DNA of 33,483 nt from Prasinococcaceae sp. CCMP 1430 (Eukaryota; Prasinodermophyta; Palmophyllophyceae; Prasinococcales; Prasinococcaceae), in assembly GCA_013416795.1 (NCBI GenBank), contig RQSC01000032.1, positions 209,266 to 242,748 of the forward strand, written 5' to 3'. Below, piece by piece: positions 17,026-25,966 of this stretch (the stretch's first letter is position 1; each line of letters begins with the position of its first letter). The notes beneath the pieces were generated by a model. The model ran no database searches and was not told the origin of the DNA. It was given only the letters and a program-made list of their open reading frames with translations. Made by a program: the position numbers and the translations under genes.

Positions 17026-17931
17026 ATGAGCGCTGGGCTGGCCCGCAGTGGCGCACACTGCCGCGGCGAAGGGCTTGCAGCGGAGCGGCGGCCGCTGCTG
17101 CGCCGCTGCCGGCGGACGCCGCCGCGGCGAATGCCTGCCGCCGCTCGTGGCGCAGGCGTGGGCGGGGGTGCCGGCGCGAGCGTCGCACAGCTGCTTGACG
17201 AGGCGTACGGCGCCCCGCCGCCCGGGCGCTTCGACCGCGATGACGCGCTCAGTGCCGAGGACGTCGCTGCAATGCGCGTGCGGAGCAACCAGGGCGCCAA
17301 GGCGTACGTGGTGAGTTTGTTCTGGCGCTGGCGCGTGCTCGCGAGTGCGCGCATGCGAGCAGGCGTGCGCGCGGGTTGATGCGGGTGCTGACGCGCGCAC
17401 TCGCAGTACGGCGAGGTGACGGCGGAGGGAGCAGCACAAATGGCGTCGGAGTGCGGTATCGGCGCGGCAGACGTGCTGTACGACCTGGGCAGCGGCCACG
17501 GGCGGCTCGTGCTGCAGGCGCACCTCGACTGGGGAGTCGCAGGTGCAGTGGGCGTCGAGCTGAGCCGCGACCGCCACCTCAAGGGCGCAAGAGCGCTCGA
17601 GCGGCTGCGCGCCGATGGACGCATTGATCCTGCTCGCCATGTCGAGCTCATCAACGACAACCTGCTCAACGTCCCGTGCGGCGATGCATCCGTGGTGTAT
17701 TTTGCATGCACAATGTGGGACGCCGACTTCGTCGCGACCGTGCTTGCCAAGCTCGACGCCGACTGCGCCGGGCGCGGGCTGCGCCTCCTGCTCTCGACTG
17801 AAGACCTCGAGGCGCGCTTTGGCGTCGCGCTGCCGCCTTGGATGCGCCGCGAGCGCGCACTCGCCACGCCCATGACGTGGGCCGACGATGCACGCCTGTA
17901 TGTCTACGCGTGCGACCGCACGCTGGCGTAA
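17026..17931 (+). CDS. DOT1-fold SAM-dependent methyltransferase (2 exons)
   Basis: Exons are 17026..17310 and 17407..17931 (donor gtg|GTGAGT, acceptor CACTCGCAG), giving 269 residues. The splice rebuilds NQGAKAYVYGEVTAEGAAQM, the DOT1-type lead-in (YGE..). SAM-binding motif I is VLYDLGSGHGRLVLQA (Asp121), followed by VGVELSRDRHLKGARALERL (acidic residue for the ribose), INDNLLNVP (post-I) and VVYFACTMWDADFV. DOT1 methylates histone H3 Lys79, but many algal proteins with this domain are uncharacterised and other protein-lysine methyltransferases share the fold; the substrate is unknown. The Arg-rich first ~45 residues could be a mitochondrial or plastid leader rather than nuclear. No DNA-binding extension is present. 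Confidence 0.78.
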
Positions 17932-18273
17932 TTTTTCACATACCTCGTATCAAAATCATAGAAGATCTTCGCACACACTTTTAGGGCGGGGCGCTGCGCA
18001 GTGCGCGCCTGCCACACCTACACCTGTGCCCCCGGGCGGCAGCGAAGGGAGAGGCGGGCGAGGCGGCGCGGAGGAGTCGAAGTTCGTCGCTGCGCGCGTT
18101 GCGCGGCGGGGCCTTCCTTGCCGCGCGCCCTTGCGCGCGTTCTCGCACCGCGCGGGGCCCGCGGCAGGCCAGGTCGCTGCTGCGCCCCCGCGCTCTGGTC
18201 GGAGCCCGCGTGCGGCTGCCACGGGCAAGGTTCCCTGCAGCGCGCGGCGGAGCGGTCTAGCAACAGGGCAACG
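17932..18273. other. Intergenic: 3' flank of DOT1-like gene and uL29m promoter
   Basis: It contains an AT-richer patch (17930-17980) with TTTTAGGG at 17979 and no gene. The in-frame extension of uL29m upstream to 18001 begins with GTG and is rejected as a start. Confidence 0.5.
17979..17986 (+). promoter_or_regulatory. Single TTTTAGGG motif upstream of uL29m
   Basis: One telomere-type unit 288 nt before the uL29m start, weaker than the other three sites because it is a single 8-mer. Confidence 0.3.
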
Positions 18274-18912
18274 ATGCTGAGCCACGCGTCGCGTGCGGCA
18301 CTCGCGCGTTGGGCGGGCTTTGGGGGCGCGCCGGCATTCTCGCGCGCGTTTGCGGCAGGGGGCGGGGCAGATGTTGATGCGCCGAGCAGCAGTGTCGGCG
18401 CAGACGCGGCCGCGCCTTCTGGGGAGGAGAGCGCGCCGATGCGCCCACGGCCGGGCAGCGCTGCGTGGTTCCGCAATAAGCCCGTGCCACAGGAGGGCCC
18501 GGGTGGGCGGCGCGTGTATGACCTTCTCGACTTCAACCGCGTGCCCACCTTCTTGTCGAGCAAGAAGGCCAACCAGCTGCAGTACAACAAGCGCGCTGAC
18601 ACCTTCGGCCGTGACTGGAAGGCCAAGGAACTGCGGTTGAAGAGCGACAGCGACCTCGAGAAGCTCTGGGCGGTGCTCGCTATGGAGCGCACGCGGCTGA
18701 TGGGCGAGCTGACGCTGCTCGGCGGCGCGGAGTTCAATAACCCGCCCACGCGCGAGGCCCGCGACGTTCGGCGGACGGCAGGCGCCAAGCATGCGGCGGT
18801 GAAGAAATCCATGGGGAGGATCAAGCTGGTGCTGCACGAGCGCGCAGCTCTGCTGGAGGATCCTGTGGAGAGGTCGCGCCGGCTGCTCCAGATCAACAGG
18901 AAAGCACACTGA
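18274..18912 (+). CDS. MRPL47: Mitochondrial ribosomal protein uL29m (MRP-L47)
   Basis: Intronless, 212 residues from ATG 18274. The first ~30 residues form a mitochondrial presequence (MLSHASRAALARWAGFGG..FSRAFAAGG, basic and amphipathic). A disordered Ala/Ser/Asp linker precedes the domain. The MRP-L47 signature is clear: VYDLLDFNRVP, FGRDWKAKELRLKSDSDLEKLW, VLAMERTRLMGELTLL (the uL29 helical hairpin with W-x-x-ELR-KS..DL..LW..L..ER) and a basic C-terminal helix SMGRIKLVLHERAALLED. uL29 sits at the exit of the large subunit tunnel beside uL22-uL23, so the window encodes two neighbouring mitoribosome proteins in separate genes. Convergent with NiSOD; the 3' flanks share a TACTGTA element on each strand. 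Confidence 0.9.
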   Translation: MLSHASRAALARWAGFGGAPAFSRAFAAGGGADVDAPSSSVGADAAAPSGEESAPMRPRPGSAAWFRNKPVPQEGPGGRRVYDLLDFNRVPTFLSSKKANQLQYNKRADTFGRDWKAKELRLKSDSDLEKLWAVLAMERTRLMGELTLLGGAEFNNPPTREARDVRRTAGAKHAAVKKSMGRIKLVLHERAALLEDPVERSRRLLQINRKAH

Positions 18913-19017
18913 GCCTCTCGGGGCTTGCCGCAAGTGCGCCCCAGCGATCGCCAGCGCGGCGTAGCGTCGCTGGCAAGCTCGGCGTCCAGCGTCAACACCA
19001 TTCTTTTTGTCTCCTTG

Positions 19018-19086
19018 TACTGTAAGTGCGCACGGGGAATTGTCGTCGGCAACCAGTTCTGCAACTTAAGTACGCTCCCTACAGTA
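19018..19086. terminator. Paired TACTGTA elements between convergent uL29m and NiSOD
   Basis: TACTGTA at 19018-19024 (plus strand, 106 nt after the uL29m stop) and its reverse complement TACAGTA at 19080-19086 (92 nt after the NiSOD stop on the minus strand). The arrangement suits 3'-end signals for two convergent genes; function is inferred. Confidence 0.35.
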
Positions 19087-19177
19087 CAGGTACGCGCACA
19101 CAGTGACTCTAGGAGCGGTAGGCGGTGCTTCTATGCTGCCGCTGTCCCTGCTGCCGGATCTAGTCACGCGCCCCTGC

Positions 19178-20260
19178 TTAGGCGTACATGGGGAGGGCGG
19201 CCATGGCCTCGATCGCCGCGTCGAGGGCGTCCGAGGTGGCAACGTCGGTGCTCTGCTTGGCCTTGACGGCGCACACCATCGTCTTGTGGTGAAGCTCGAG
19301 GGCGGTCTTGTAGTCGTCATCCGAGCCGAACTCCCACTTGGGGAAGCGCTGGGCCATGTAGTAGTAGCCGATGTCCTTGATGATGGCTGTGCGCGCAACG
19401 TGGGGTGTCAGCAAAACGCACCGGGCATCAGCACGCGCGGCAGCCACAGACACTTGAGAGACGCGCAGTCATGAGCTGGGCCGCGACCGCGACGCGACGC
19501 ACCGTCGGCGTGCTGCTCCTTGTACATCACCCAGCGCTGTTTGGCGGCGGCACATGTGAGGCGCACGGGCACGAGATCCCAACGTCAGCGCGCGAATAGG
19601 GCAACGGCAGCGATGCGGCGCGTGCCCCGCCGAGCGCACTGGCTCATCGCCGACAGCGCGGAGCGATCGATAGAGATTGCAGCCATCCGCTGCGCGCAGC
19701 ACTCACCGTGAAGGTGTTGGCGCCCGCGGCGTCGGAGGGCGCGCCGGCATCAGTGAGCTCGGTCTGCGCCTTGCGGATCGTGGCGGCGTCCTGTGGATCA
19801 TGCGCGTGCGCGTGCGCGGGGGTGTTGGAGGTCAGCTCTCAGTTCGCAGGCGGGCCATACGCTCGCGTGCTAACGCGCGCCTGCCCCGCAGAAGCGGAGA
19901 CCCTGTGCGGGCTGGCCTATCCCGAGCCGCGGGGGCCACGAGGGCGCGAGCGCGCGCGCCGCTGCCACGGCCATCACCCACCTCCTTGAGCTTGGCGAGC
20001 TGCTTGGCGTCGTCGAAGATGCCGCACGGCACCTGGCAGTGCGCGGACACCTGCAGGCGCGCGCTCGCCGCGCGCGCGGCGCGGCGCGAGAACACCGTCG
20101 GGGCGCCGCCGCGGCGACTGCCGCGCCGCGCATCGAGGCCTTGGCCGAGAGCATCGCCGCCATGGGGTCGGAGCGGGGAGGAGTGGAGGGGGAGAGGAGA
20201 AGAGGCGAGACGCGACGTAGGCTGCTGCGATCTGCGGAGTGGCGCGTCGGATCGATCCAT
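19178..20260 (-). CDS. sodN: Nickel superoxide dismutase (4 exons)
   Basis: NiSOD converts superoxide to O2 and H2O2 with nickel instead of Fe, Mn or Cu/Zn. Exons: about 20163 (or 20260)..19982, 19790..19707, 19536..19503 and 19386..19178. Donors are GTGGGT, GTGAGT and GTGCGT; phases 0, 0 and 1 all fit. Exon 1 ends with the nickel hook HCQVPCGIFDDAKQL (His1, Cys2, Cys6 of the mature enzyme). Exon 2 starts DAATIRKAQTEL, exon 3 is RWVMYKEQHAD, exon 4 continues AIIKDIGYYYMAQRFP and ends with LHHKTMVCAVKAKQS, matching cyanobacterial-type NiSOD throughout. The mature part would be about 128 residues. Maturation needs cleavage directly before His; here that is LQVSA|HC, after an Ala/Arg-rich leader. 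ATG 20163 with the leader MAAMLSAKASMRGAAVAAAA is off-frame by one missing base near 20100 relative to the hook; the in-frame ATG is 20260. Confidence 0.9.
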
Positions 20261-20975
20261 TTCCACTGCGCTCCCCGCCCCCCCCTCCCCCCCACAAACG
20301 CACTCTCACCTCACCCTCACCCCTCACCCCGCCCCTCATCACCCCCGCCCCCGCCCCGCCGCGCGCGACAGCACGCCACGCGCGCGCGCGCGGATCGGAA
20401 GCGGAAGCAGGCAACACCGGTTTCGCGCGCGCCACGCCGCGATTCCGGCGCGCCGAGCGTAGGACGCATCGCACGCAAATGCGGACTTTCCGGGAGGCGT
20501 ATTCGCGCGCGCGCCGCGCGCGCCCGAGCGCTGCGCGCAGCTGCCAGCCGATGGGGTTTCGGAAGCGCGCGCAAAAAGAATGAAAAAATAAAAAGAAAAA
20601 AGAAAAAGAAAAAGAGAGTGCGCGGGTGCGCCGGTGCGAGTGCACCATGGTATCATGGTATGTTTGTGTGTGGGTGGGCGGGGGAGAGCGCAGGTTGGGG
20701 AGACGGCGCGAGCAGCACGGCAGCCTCTGGGCGCGGCGCGCGCTGATGCGTCAGGCGCACGTGCGGGCGAGCGCGGGTGCGTGCGGGGGTGGGTGGGGTG
20801 GGTGCTGTCCGGGCGTGGGCCAGCAGCGACGCCGGTGGCTCGGGCGCGCACCGCGAGGGCTCGCGGCCGAGGAACGTGAACTGTACACGACAGCAAGAGC
20901 CTCCCAGTTTTATTAGCGCCGCCCGCCCGCTATTATGGGGCCGCGGCGATGGCATCGGCGGCGGCGCTCGCGCGC
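20164..20975. other. Intergenic: NiSOD promoter and SAC9 3' flank
   Basis: No gene is seen. The stretch has a pyrimidine-rich CA/CCC region (20275-20355), an A/AG-rich run (20574-20617), a short ATGGTATC repeat at 20647, and a minus-strand AATAAA (20909-20914) 62 nt past the SAC9 stop that could serve as a poly(A) signal. Confidence 0.5.
20909..20914 (-). terminator. Possible AATAAA poly(A) signal of SAC9
   Basis: AATAAA on the minus strand, 62 nt beyond the SAC9 stop codon, in a local AT-richer patch. Position fits a polyadenylation signal; no transcript evidence is available. Confidence 0.4.
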
Positions 20976-23900
20976 TCAACGGCGCGCTCCCAGCCCGAGC
21001 GGATCGGATCGCGCGTACAGCCGGACCTTGCCGCCCAGCAGCGCACCGGCATTGCCGTGCTGCGCATCGTCCTCGGCCTCGGATGGGTCCGCTGGAGCTA
21101 CGACACGCCCGGGTGGCGGGAGCGTCTCCACCATCAGCGAGCGCGCGCCGACGAGAGCCCTCGGCAGCTCGAAGACGAGCCCCGTCTGCTTGCCGGGGTC
21201 AAAGATGCCCAGTGGGGCCTGCGCAGGCGGCAGCAGAAATACACCCGCATCCACCTCCCGCACCTCCACGTTGTCGGCCAACCCACCCTCACCACCCTGC
21301 CCGGCCGCGGCAACGCGCGCTGTCAGGCGCATCACCACCTGCTCGGGCACGGCGGGCGGAACGGGCGGAATCGGACTGGCATCGCTCGGCAGATCCGTCG
21401 AGTCTAGTGGCTCCAGGGACGTGCGCGAAGTCCATAGCGCGAGCTGTGCATCGACGCGGATAGCAGAGACCGCCACGCCCTGGGGGATGCCAAGCTCCAG
21501 CCCCGACAGGTGCTGCTGCTCCCATGCGCAGGTGACGCGCGATAGCACGGCCTGTTGCCCACCTTCCAGCGCAGCCTGCAGCATCGACCTCTCTGCAGGC
21601 GACGGCACCAGCGAGGCCGGCGGTGCCGGCGGCTCGACCGGCAGCGGATCACCCATGACGCGCACACGCGTCGCGCTGAGCACAGCACTCTCGGGAGCGT
21701 CGCGAGGCAGCCGGATCGTGACACGCACCATCCGGCAGGCGGCAGGATGCGCCAGCGGCACCGTGTTGAGGTCCGCCGCCCACTCTCCGAGGAGCGCCGC
21801 CTTGGTGCCGATGGCGCTCTCGGCATGCAGCTGCACCGCCGGTGCCGGGAAACTTTTATCATCCCACGTCCCCTCGACTGCGGCCACCGACGCACGGGCG
21901 CGTGTGCCGAGCACAACGTGGAAAGAGACCTCGCGCACGCCCGCGGGCGCGTGCCAGCGGCCACCCACCGATGTGAGCACGCACGAGGCGTGGGCAGAGC
22001 TCTCCGCAGTCGGCACGTTCAGCGCGAGGAAAGCGCCAGGCGCAGCGGCAAGGTCATGCGGCGTTCCTGCCGCGGCGAGTGCGGCGTCCGCAGGCAACTC
22101 GTCCGCCAAGCCCGCATACATGGCTCGCAGCTTTCGCGCAACGCCCGCGCGCGTCGCTCGGCGCGCGGCCGCCAACCGCGTGTGCATCGATGATAGGGCC
22201 TGCGCGTCACCAGAGAGCGGAAAGTCCATCCGGCGGCCCGGGCCCGCACTGCCAGCCGCCGCCACATTTGTGGTGCTGCCGCCCACTGGACCTGCCCCGG
22301 CGCGCACGGGGGTAGCGACCGACCCAGCTGAAGCGATGCGCGGCACGCTGCTGCTCGGCGTGGTCATGGCCGCCGCGGAGCCGCGATGGGCGTCGGCGAT
22401 CAGCCTTGCTCCCCTCTCCTCCCGCTTGACCGCCTTGTTGGGATCCATAGCGCTCAGCTCGATGCCGCTGGATGCTGCGATTGCATCGCGGCGGGCGCAC
22501 GAAACGCCTAGGCGCAGGCGCTGCGCCTCGAGCTCCAGCCGGGCGCGAAGCGAGATTTCGCGTTCGGCGCTCTTCGCACGCGCCGCCTCCTGCTCCAAGC
22601 ACGCGGCGTACTGCTCCTCTTCGTCACCACTCTCAACGGCGGGCGGCTCGGGCTGCCGTGCCAGTGCGTCAATGGCGCCTTCCGACCCATCGGCGCCAAT
22701 GGTGTCGCCGACGACCTCCACGGGGCCAAGAGTGAGGGCCGGGACGCTGCGACCCGAGCCACGAAAGCGCAGCTGGATCACGCGGGCGACGTACGCCCCA
22801 TCCCACCAGCGGCCGCCGCGCTCGCCAGCCTTTGCGTCGTCCACCGATCCAAAGTCCTGGATGAAGTCGCAAAGCACCGCCCCAGGGCGCTGGGTGCGCG
22901 CAGCCGCCTCGAGCGACACCCAGAAGGGGGTGCCGCTGGGCGCGCGCGGCAAACAGACATTCATGGCCACGTCATCCAGTGCGTCGAGCGAGTCGCCCAT
23001 CGCGATATCAACGAACGATGGCGTGGTGGTTTCCGACTGACCCCTGCAGAGTGTCAATACCAGAGCGCGCACGGCCGTCGGACGCGCCAGGCCGATGGCC
23101 AGCTCTGCAATCGGCGCGTCATCTGTCGGAGGACACACCCATACGCCGCCATAGAGACCAGTTGCGGCTGGACCGAGCAGGAGTGCCGCTGAGGGCGAAC
23201 CGCCCGGGAAAACCGACGCCGGAACGCGCAGCGGCGTCGCCTCGGCGGACACGCCCGAGGATGCGCACTGGTACGGCGGCCGCAGGGAAGGCAGCATGTG
23301 CGCGTACGTGCGCCCGCCCTCCTTCGACTGGCCAAGGAATGCCTCTTGCTGCAGAAGCCTGCCCGGATCGGCGCCAAAGTTGACGATGCGACGCTGGATG
23401 GAAATGGCTGCGTTGGCGGCTTTGTTGGCCCGATGCCCGCCCCTCGGGCGCTCAGCGCTCAGTACGTGCATCGACCGGCTGTGCGATGCCTTGGTGCCAG
23501 TGTAGACCGAAGCGTGCACGTCGCCCTGGCTCACGTGAATCTCAGCGAGCGCAGACAGGAGCTGGCTCGACACGAGATCCTTGAAACGGCGCGTCCCGGC
23601 GCTGACCTCATCGCGCGCCACATCCACTACCTCCTCGTACACGTCCCACAGGCCCGCTAGGTCGTCCTTATCCTCCCCCTCATTCGCGCCCTCATCGTTT
23701 TGATCTCGCTGCAGCGCGGCCGCCTCGGGGTGCGTCCACGTGGTCGTCTTCGTGTTGTGGTCGATGTAAAATGGCTTGCCGTCGTGCATGCGCATCTCCC
23801 ACCCTGGCGGCAGGCCATTCCTCGCTGGGCCTTTGGGCGGGCTGATGTCCACGCCCAGCGCCTTGCACATGGCCACGAGGGTCTGAAGACCCGCGTAGAA

Positions 23901-25220
23901 GCCGCCGAGGTTGGTCCGGTCCAGAGAGTCGGCGCAGTTGAAGCGCAGGACGCCCTCTTGCACATGGTCCAGCGTGACCCGCGCTTTCTGGCCTTGCTCA
24001 TTGGGCAGCTCAATAGTCCCCATGGAGAAGCCCGACAGGGCGATGTGCGGCTGCAGCCGCTCCCACATCCCTTCGACTGCACCGTCCTCTCCCATCTGTT
24101 TGACAGTGCCGTGCCAGTCGAAGTTGACAACATCGATGGCGCGGCTGGCCTCGCCGTTTGCGCTGCTCCCGGCACTCATCGCGGTCCTTGCCTCGCGCAC
24201 CGCCTGCTGGAAGAACTCTGTCAGCTGCACCTCTGCCTTGCCCTCTGCACAGCGCAGCATGTTTATGCACGTGAAAGACGTGCGCGTGGGCCCGTCGCTG
24301 CCCACGGCGGTGCCGACTCCCGGGACCGAGGCGGCCACCAGCTTCTCGTAGCGCGCGAAGATATGCTCGAAGTACACAGGCGCCCCCCGCGTGGGGTTGG
24401 CCCGCACGTAAATCTCAGCGTCGCCAACGACCTTCTCCATGCGCTGCTCCCACCAAATGGGCACGGAGCCGCGCCTCCAGATGTGGCTGGCCCATCTCAC
24501 GGCCTTGGGCATGTCCGGCTGCCGGTTGTCCTTGGCCACCCACAGAACGTGCTCGCACTCCACCTCGTTACCCGGCATGAAGCGCGCATTGAGGCCGCGC
24601 GCGAGGAACCGCGGCCCTGGGTGCAGCCAGCTGCGCCGCGCGATGAGCAGCAGGTTCCAGCGGCGCTGGCTCATGCCGTCGGCGAACGAGCGCGACTCGG
24701 CGAAGCCCTGGACGAGCACGGGGCACATCCCGCCCACCCCCGCGGCGGCGAAAGGCTCTGCAAGCATGCCGTTGTGCACGAACTCGCCGTCCGCTCCCGG
24801 GAACGCAGAGCACTCGATGCCCGCGGCATCGGCGCCCGTCTTCTCCGTGGCGGCCTGCAGCGCCAGCGGACGCGTCAGGTCCGAGCCTCCCGCGGCGAAG
24901 ATGTGCACGTCCGACACCTGGTACTCGAGCATCGCCTGGAGCGACTTGGACTCGGCCTTCGCCATGGGCTGATCCGGCCAGCGCAGCGCGAGCTTCTTCC
25001 ACTGTGTTTCCGTGGGCACCATAACCGCCTCCCCCCAGGGCAGGGTCGCGCACTCTCGCGCCTTGGTCGCGAGCAGCACGTACGCGTTGCCCCCCACGGC
25101 GGCGTACCCGAGCAGCGCGACGCCGCGGGTGGCGGAGCGCACAGCGCTGCCGCCGCTGGCCACGCCCGACGAGCTGCGCCCGATGGCGGCCGCGGCGGCT
25201 GCCACCGCCTCCCTCTCCCC
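20976..25220 (-). CDS. SAC9: SAC9-type phosphoinositide phosphatase with WW domain (5' incomplete)
   Basis: SAC9 proteins remove phosphates from phosphoinositides such as PI(4,5)P2 and act in membrane trafficking and stress signalling. About 1,410 residues end at TGA 20976. The SAC domain begins at LLGYAAVGGNAYVLLATKA, then TETQWKKLALRWP, DLTRPLALQ and YFEHIFARYEKL. The catalytic CX5R loop is RFNCADSLDRTN (about 23910-23946), with Ser in the variable position as in plant SAC9 (NCADSLDRTN). A WW domain follows at once: GLPPGWEMRMHDGKPFYIDH then NTKTTTWTHP, a SAC9 hallmark. The long C-terminal part (beta-rich PITH/galactose-binding-like segments, coiled stretch SAEREISLRARLELEAQRL) completes the plant-like layout. 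There is no convincing ATG before the domain: the frame to 25298 starts with GTG and includes the N at 25237. An acceptor-like TACGCAG near 25223 suggests a missing first exon. Confidence 0.88.
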   Translation of the reverse strand, partial: GEREAVAAAAAAIGRSSSGVASGGSAVRSATRGVALLGYAAVGGNAYVLLATKARECATLPWGEAVMVPTETQWKKLALRWPDQPMAKAESKSLQAMLEYQVSDVHIFAAGGSDLTRPLALQAATEKTGADAAGIECSAFPGADGEFVHNGMLAEPFAAAGVGGMCPVLVQGFAESRSFADGMSQRRWNLLLIARRSWLHPGPRFLARGLNARFMPGNEVECEHVLWVAKDNRQPDMPKAVRWASHIWRRGSVPIWWEQRMEKVVGDAEIYVRANPTRGAPVYFEHIFARYEKLVAASVPGVGTAVGSDGPTRTSFTCINMLRCAEGKAEVQLTEFFQQAVREARTAMSAGSSANGEASRAIDVVNFDWHGTVKQMGEDGAVEGMWERLQPHIALSGFSMGTIELPNEQGQKARVTLDHVQEGVLRFNCADSLDRTNLGGFYAGLQTLVAMCKALGVDISPPKGPARNGLPPGWEMRMHDGKPFYIDHNTKTTTWTHPEAAALQRDQNDEGANEGEDKDDLAGLWDVYEEVVDVARDEVSAGTRRFKDLVSSQLLSALAEIHVSQGDVHASVYTGTKASHSRSMHVLSAERPRGGHRANKAANAAISIQRRIVNFGADPGRLLQQEAFLGQSKEGGRTYAHMLPSLRPPYQCASSGVSAEATPLRVPASVFPGGSPSAALLLGPAATGLYGGVWVCPPTDDAPIAELAIGLARPTAVRALVLTLCRGQSETTTPSFVDIAMGDSLDALDDVAMNVCLPRAPSGTPFWVSLEAAARTQRPGAVLCDFIQDFGSVDDAKAGERGGRWWDGAYVARVIQLRFRGSGRSVPALTLGPVEVVGDTIGADGSEGAIDALARQPEPPAVESGDEEEQYAACLEQEAARAKSAEREISLRARLELEAQRLRLGVSCARRDAIAASSGIELSAMDPNKAVKREERGARLIADAHRGSAAAMTTPSSSVPRIASAGSVATPVRAGAGPVGGSTTNVAAAGSAGPGRRMDFPLSGDAQALSSMHTRLAAARRATRAGVARKLRAMYAGLADELPADAALAAAGTPHDLAAAPGAFLALNVPTAESSAHASCVLTSVGGRWHAPAGVREVSFHVVLGTRARASVAAVEGTWDDKSFPAPAVQLHAESAIGTKAALLGEWAADLNTVPLAHPAACRMVRVTIRLPRDAPESAVLSATRVRVMGDPLPVEPPAPPASLVPSPAERSMLQAALEGGQQAVLSRVTCAWEQQHLSGLELGIPQGVAVSAIRVDAQLALWTSRTSLEPLDSTDLPSDASPIPPVPPAVPEQVVMRLTARVAAAGQGGEGGLADNVEVREVDAGVFLLPPAQAPLGIFDPGKQTGLVFELPRALVGARSLMVETLPPPGRVVAPADPSEAEDDAQHGNAGALLGGKVRLYARSDPLGLGARR

Positions 25221-25236
25221 TGCGTATCCCGCCTCC

Positions 25237-25237
25237 N
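25237..25237. other. Ambiguous base (N)
   Basis: A single N near the 5' end of SAC9, marking an uncertain consensus; it could hide a length error as well as a base. Confidence 0.95.
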
Positions 25238-25255
25238 GGCGCGCGCGCCCCCTGT

Positions 25256-25290
25256 GGCGCGCTATTCTTTGGCGCGCTATTCTTTGGCGC
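25256..25290 (+). repeat. 15-nt tandem repeat, 2.3 copies
   Basis: The unit GGCGCGCTATTCTTT occurs twice in a row, followed by a partial GGCGC. It lies between the divergent SAC9 and PEX3-like genes. Confidence 0.85.
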
Positions 25291-25298
25291 CACGCCAC

Positions 25299-25966
25299 GC
25301 GCGCACCGGCGCCCGGCGCCCGGCACCGCCGGCAGCGGCATCATCGGCATCACATCGCGCATCATCGCCATCGTCGCGCGGGAGGGGACGCCGCGGCCGA
25401 GCGCCGCGCGGAAACCGCACCCGCCCCAAAACGAATGAGAAGGGGATTCCGAAGAGCCCCCTTCAACGCACTCGGCTCCAACCAAGTGGAGACCGCATCG
25501 CACCCGCATGCATCGACATCGCCCCGCCGACCGATGGATCGGATTCCTTCGATCGAAACAGGGGAGGGGGATTCGGCGGATCGCCGCGGCGGTCTCCGTT
25601 TTTTCTCCCCCTCTGGCTGGCAGAGCCTCTGCTCTCGCGGAGGTGGACGAGTACTGCTGGTAGGAGTGCACGGTACCTTACCACTTAGGTCACATTTGTA
25701 CTATACCACCAAATTACCCCACGGGAGAGTATACCGCATTTTCATTCAATCGGAGGGCCTCTCTCTAGCGAGCTTTCCTTTTCCTTTTCCTTTTTCGGTT
25801 CCGGCGCGGGCGCTCGCGCGTCGATCGCCGCCGGCGTGCTCCCCCCCTTTTTTTTTTGGGGGGGGGGTAAGGCGCGTGCGCGCGCGGGTATCAAACGGCC
25901 TTGGATGAAACGGCGTTTTCCTTTTTTCGCTTTCGCGGCGGCGCGCGTGCGGTGCTATGCCGGCTG
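25299..25966. other. Divergent intergenic region SAC9 / PEX3-like
   Basis: No exon is convincing. It holds an unusually AT-rich patch (25665-25760), TTTTCC repeats (25780-25798) and a C7-T10-G10 tract (25841-25867). The first exon of SAC9 probably lies here. Confidence 0.45.
25841..25867 (+). repeat. C7-T10-G10 homopolymer block
   Basis: Seven C, ten T and ten G in direct succession. The C and G arms could pair around a T loop, or the G run could stack. Lengths may be inexact in a draft assembly. Confidence 0.85.

Noticed and set aside
14714-17640. Several long overlapping open frames on both strands within the MINDY and methyltransferase genes
   Set aside because: High GC removes stop codons; only one frame per region shows family motifs and sensible composition. 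The upstream extension of the MINDY frame to 17873 is antisense to the methyltransferase.
20620-20900. Possible short gene with MRRCECTMVSWYVCVW
   Set aside because: Codons are arbitrary, there is no family similarity, and the stretch lies in the SAC9 3' flank with low-complexity repeats.
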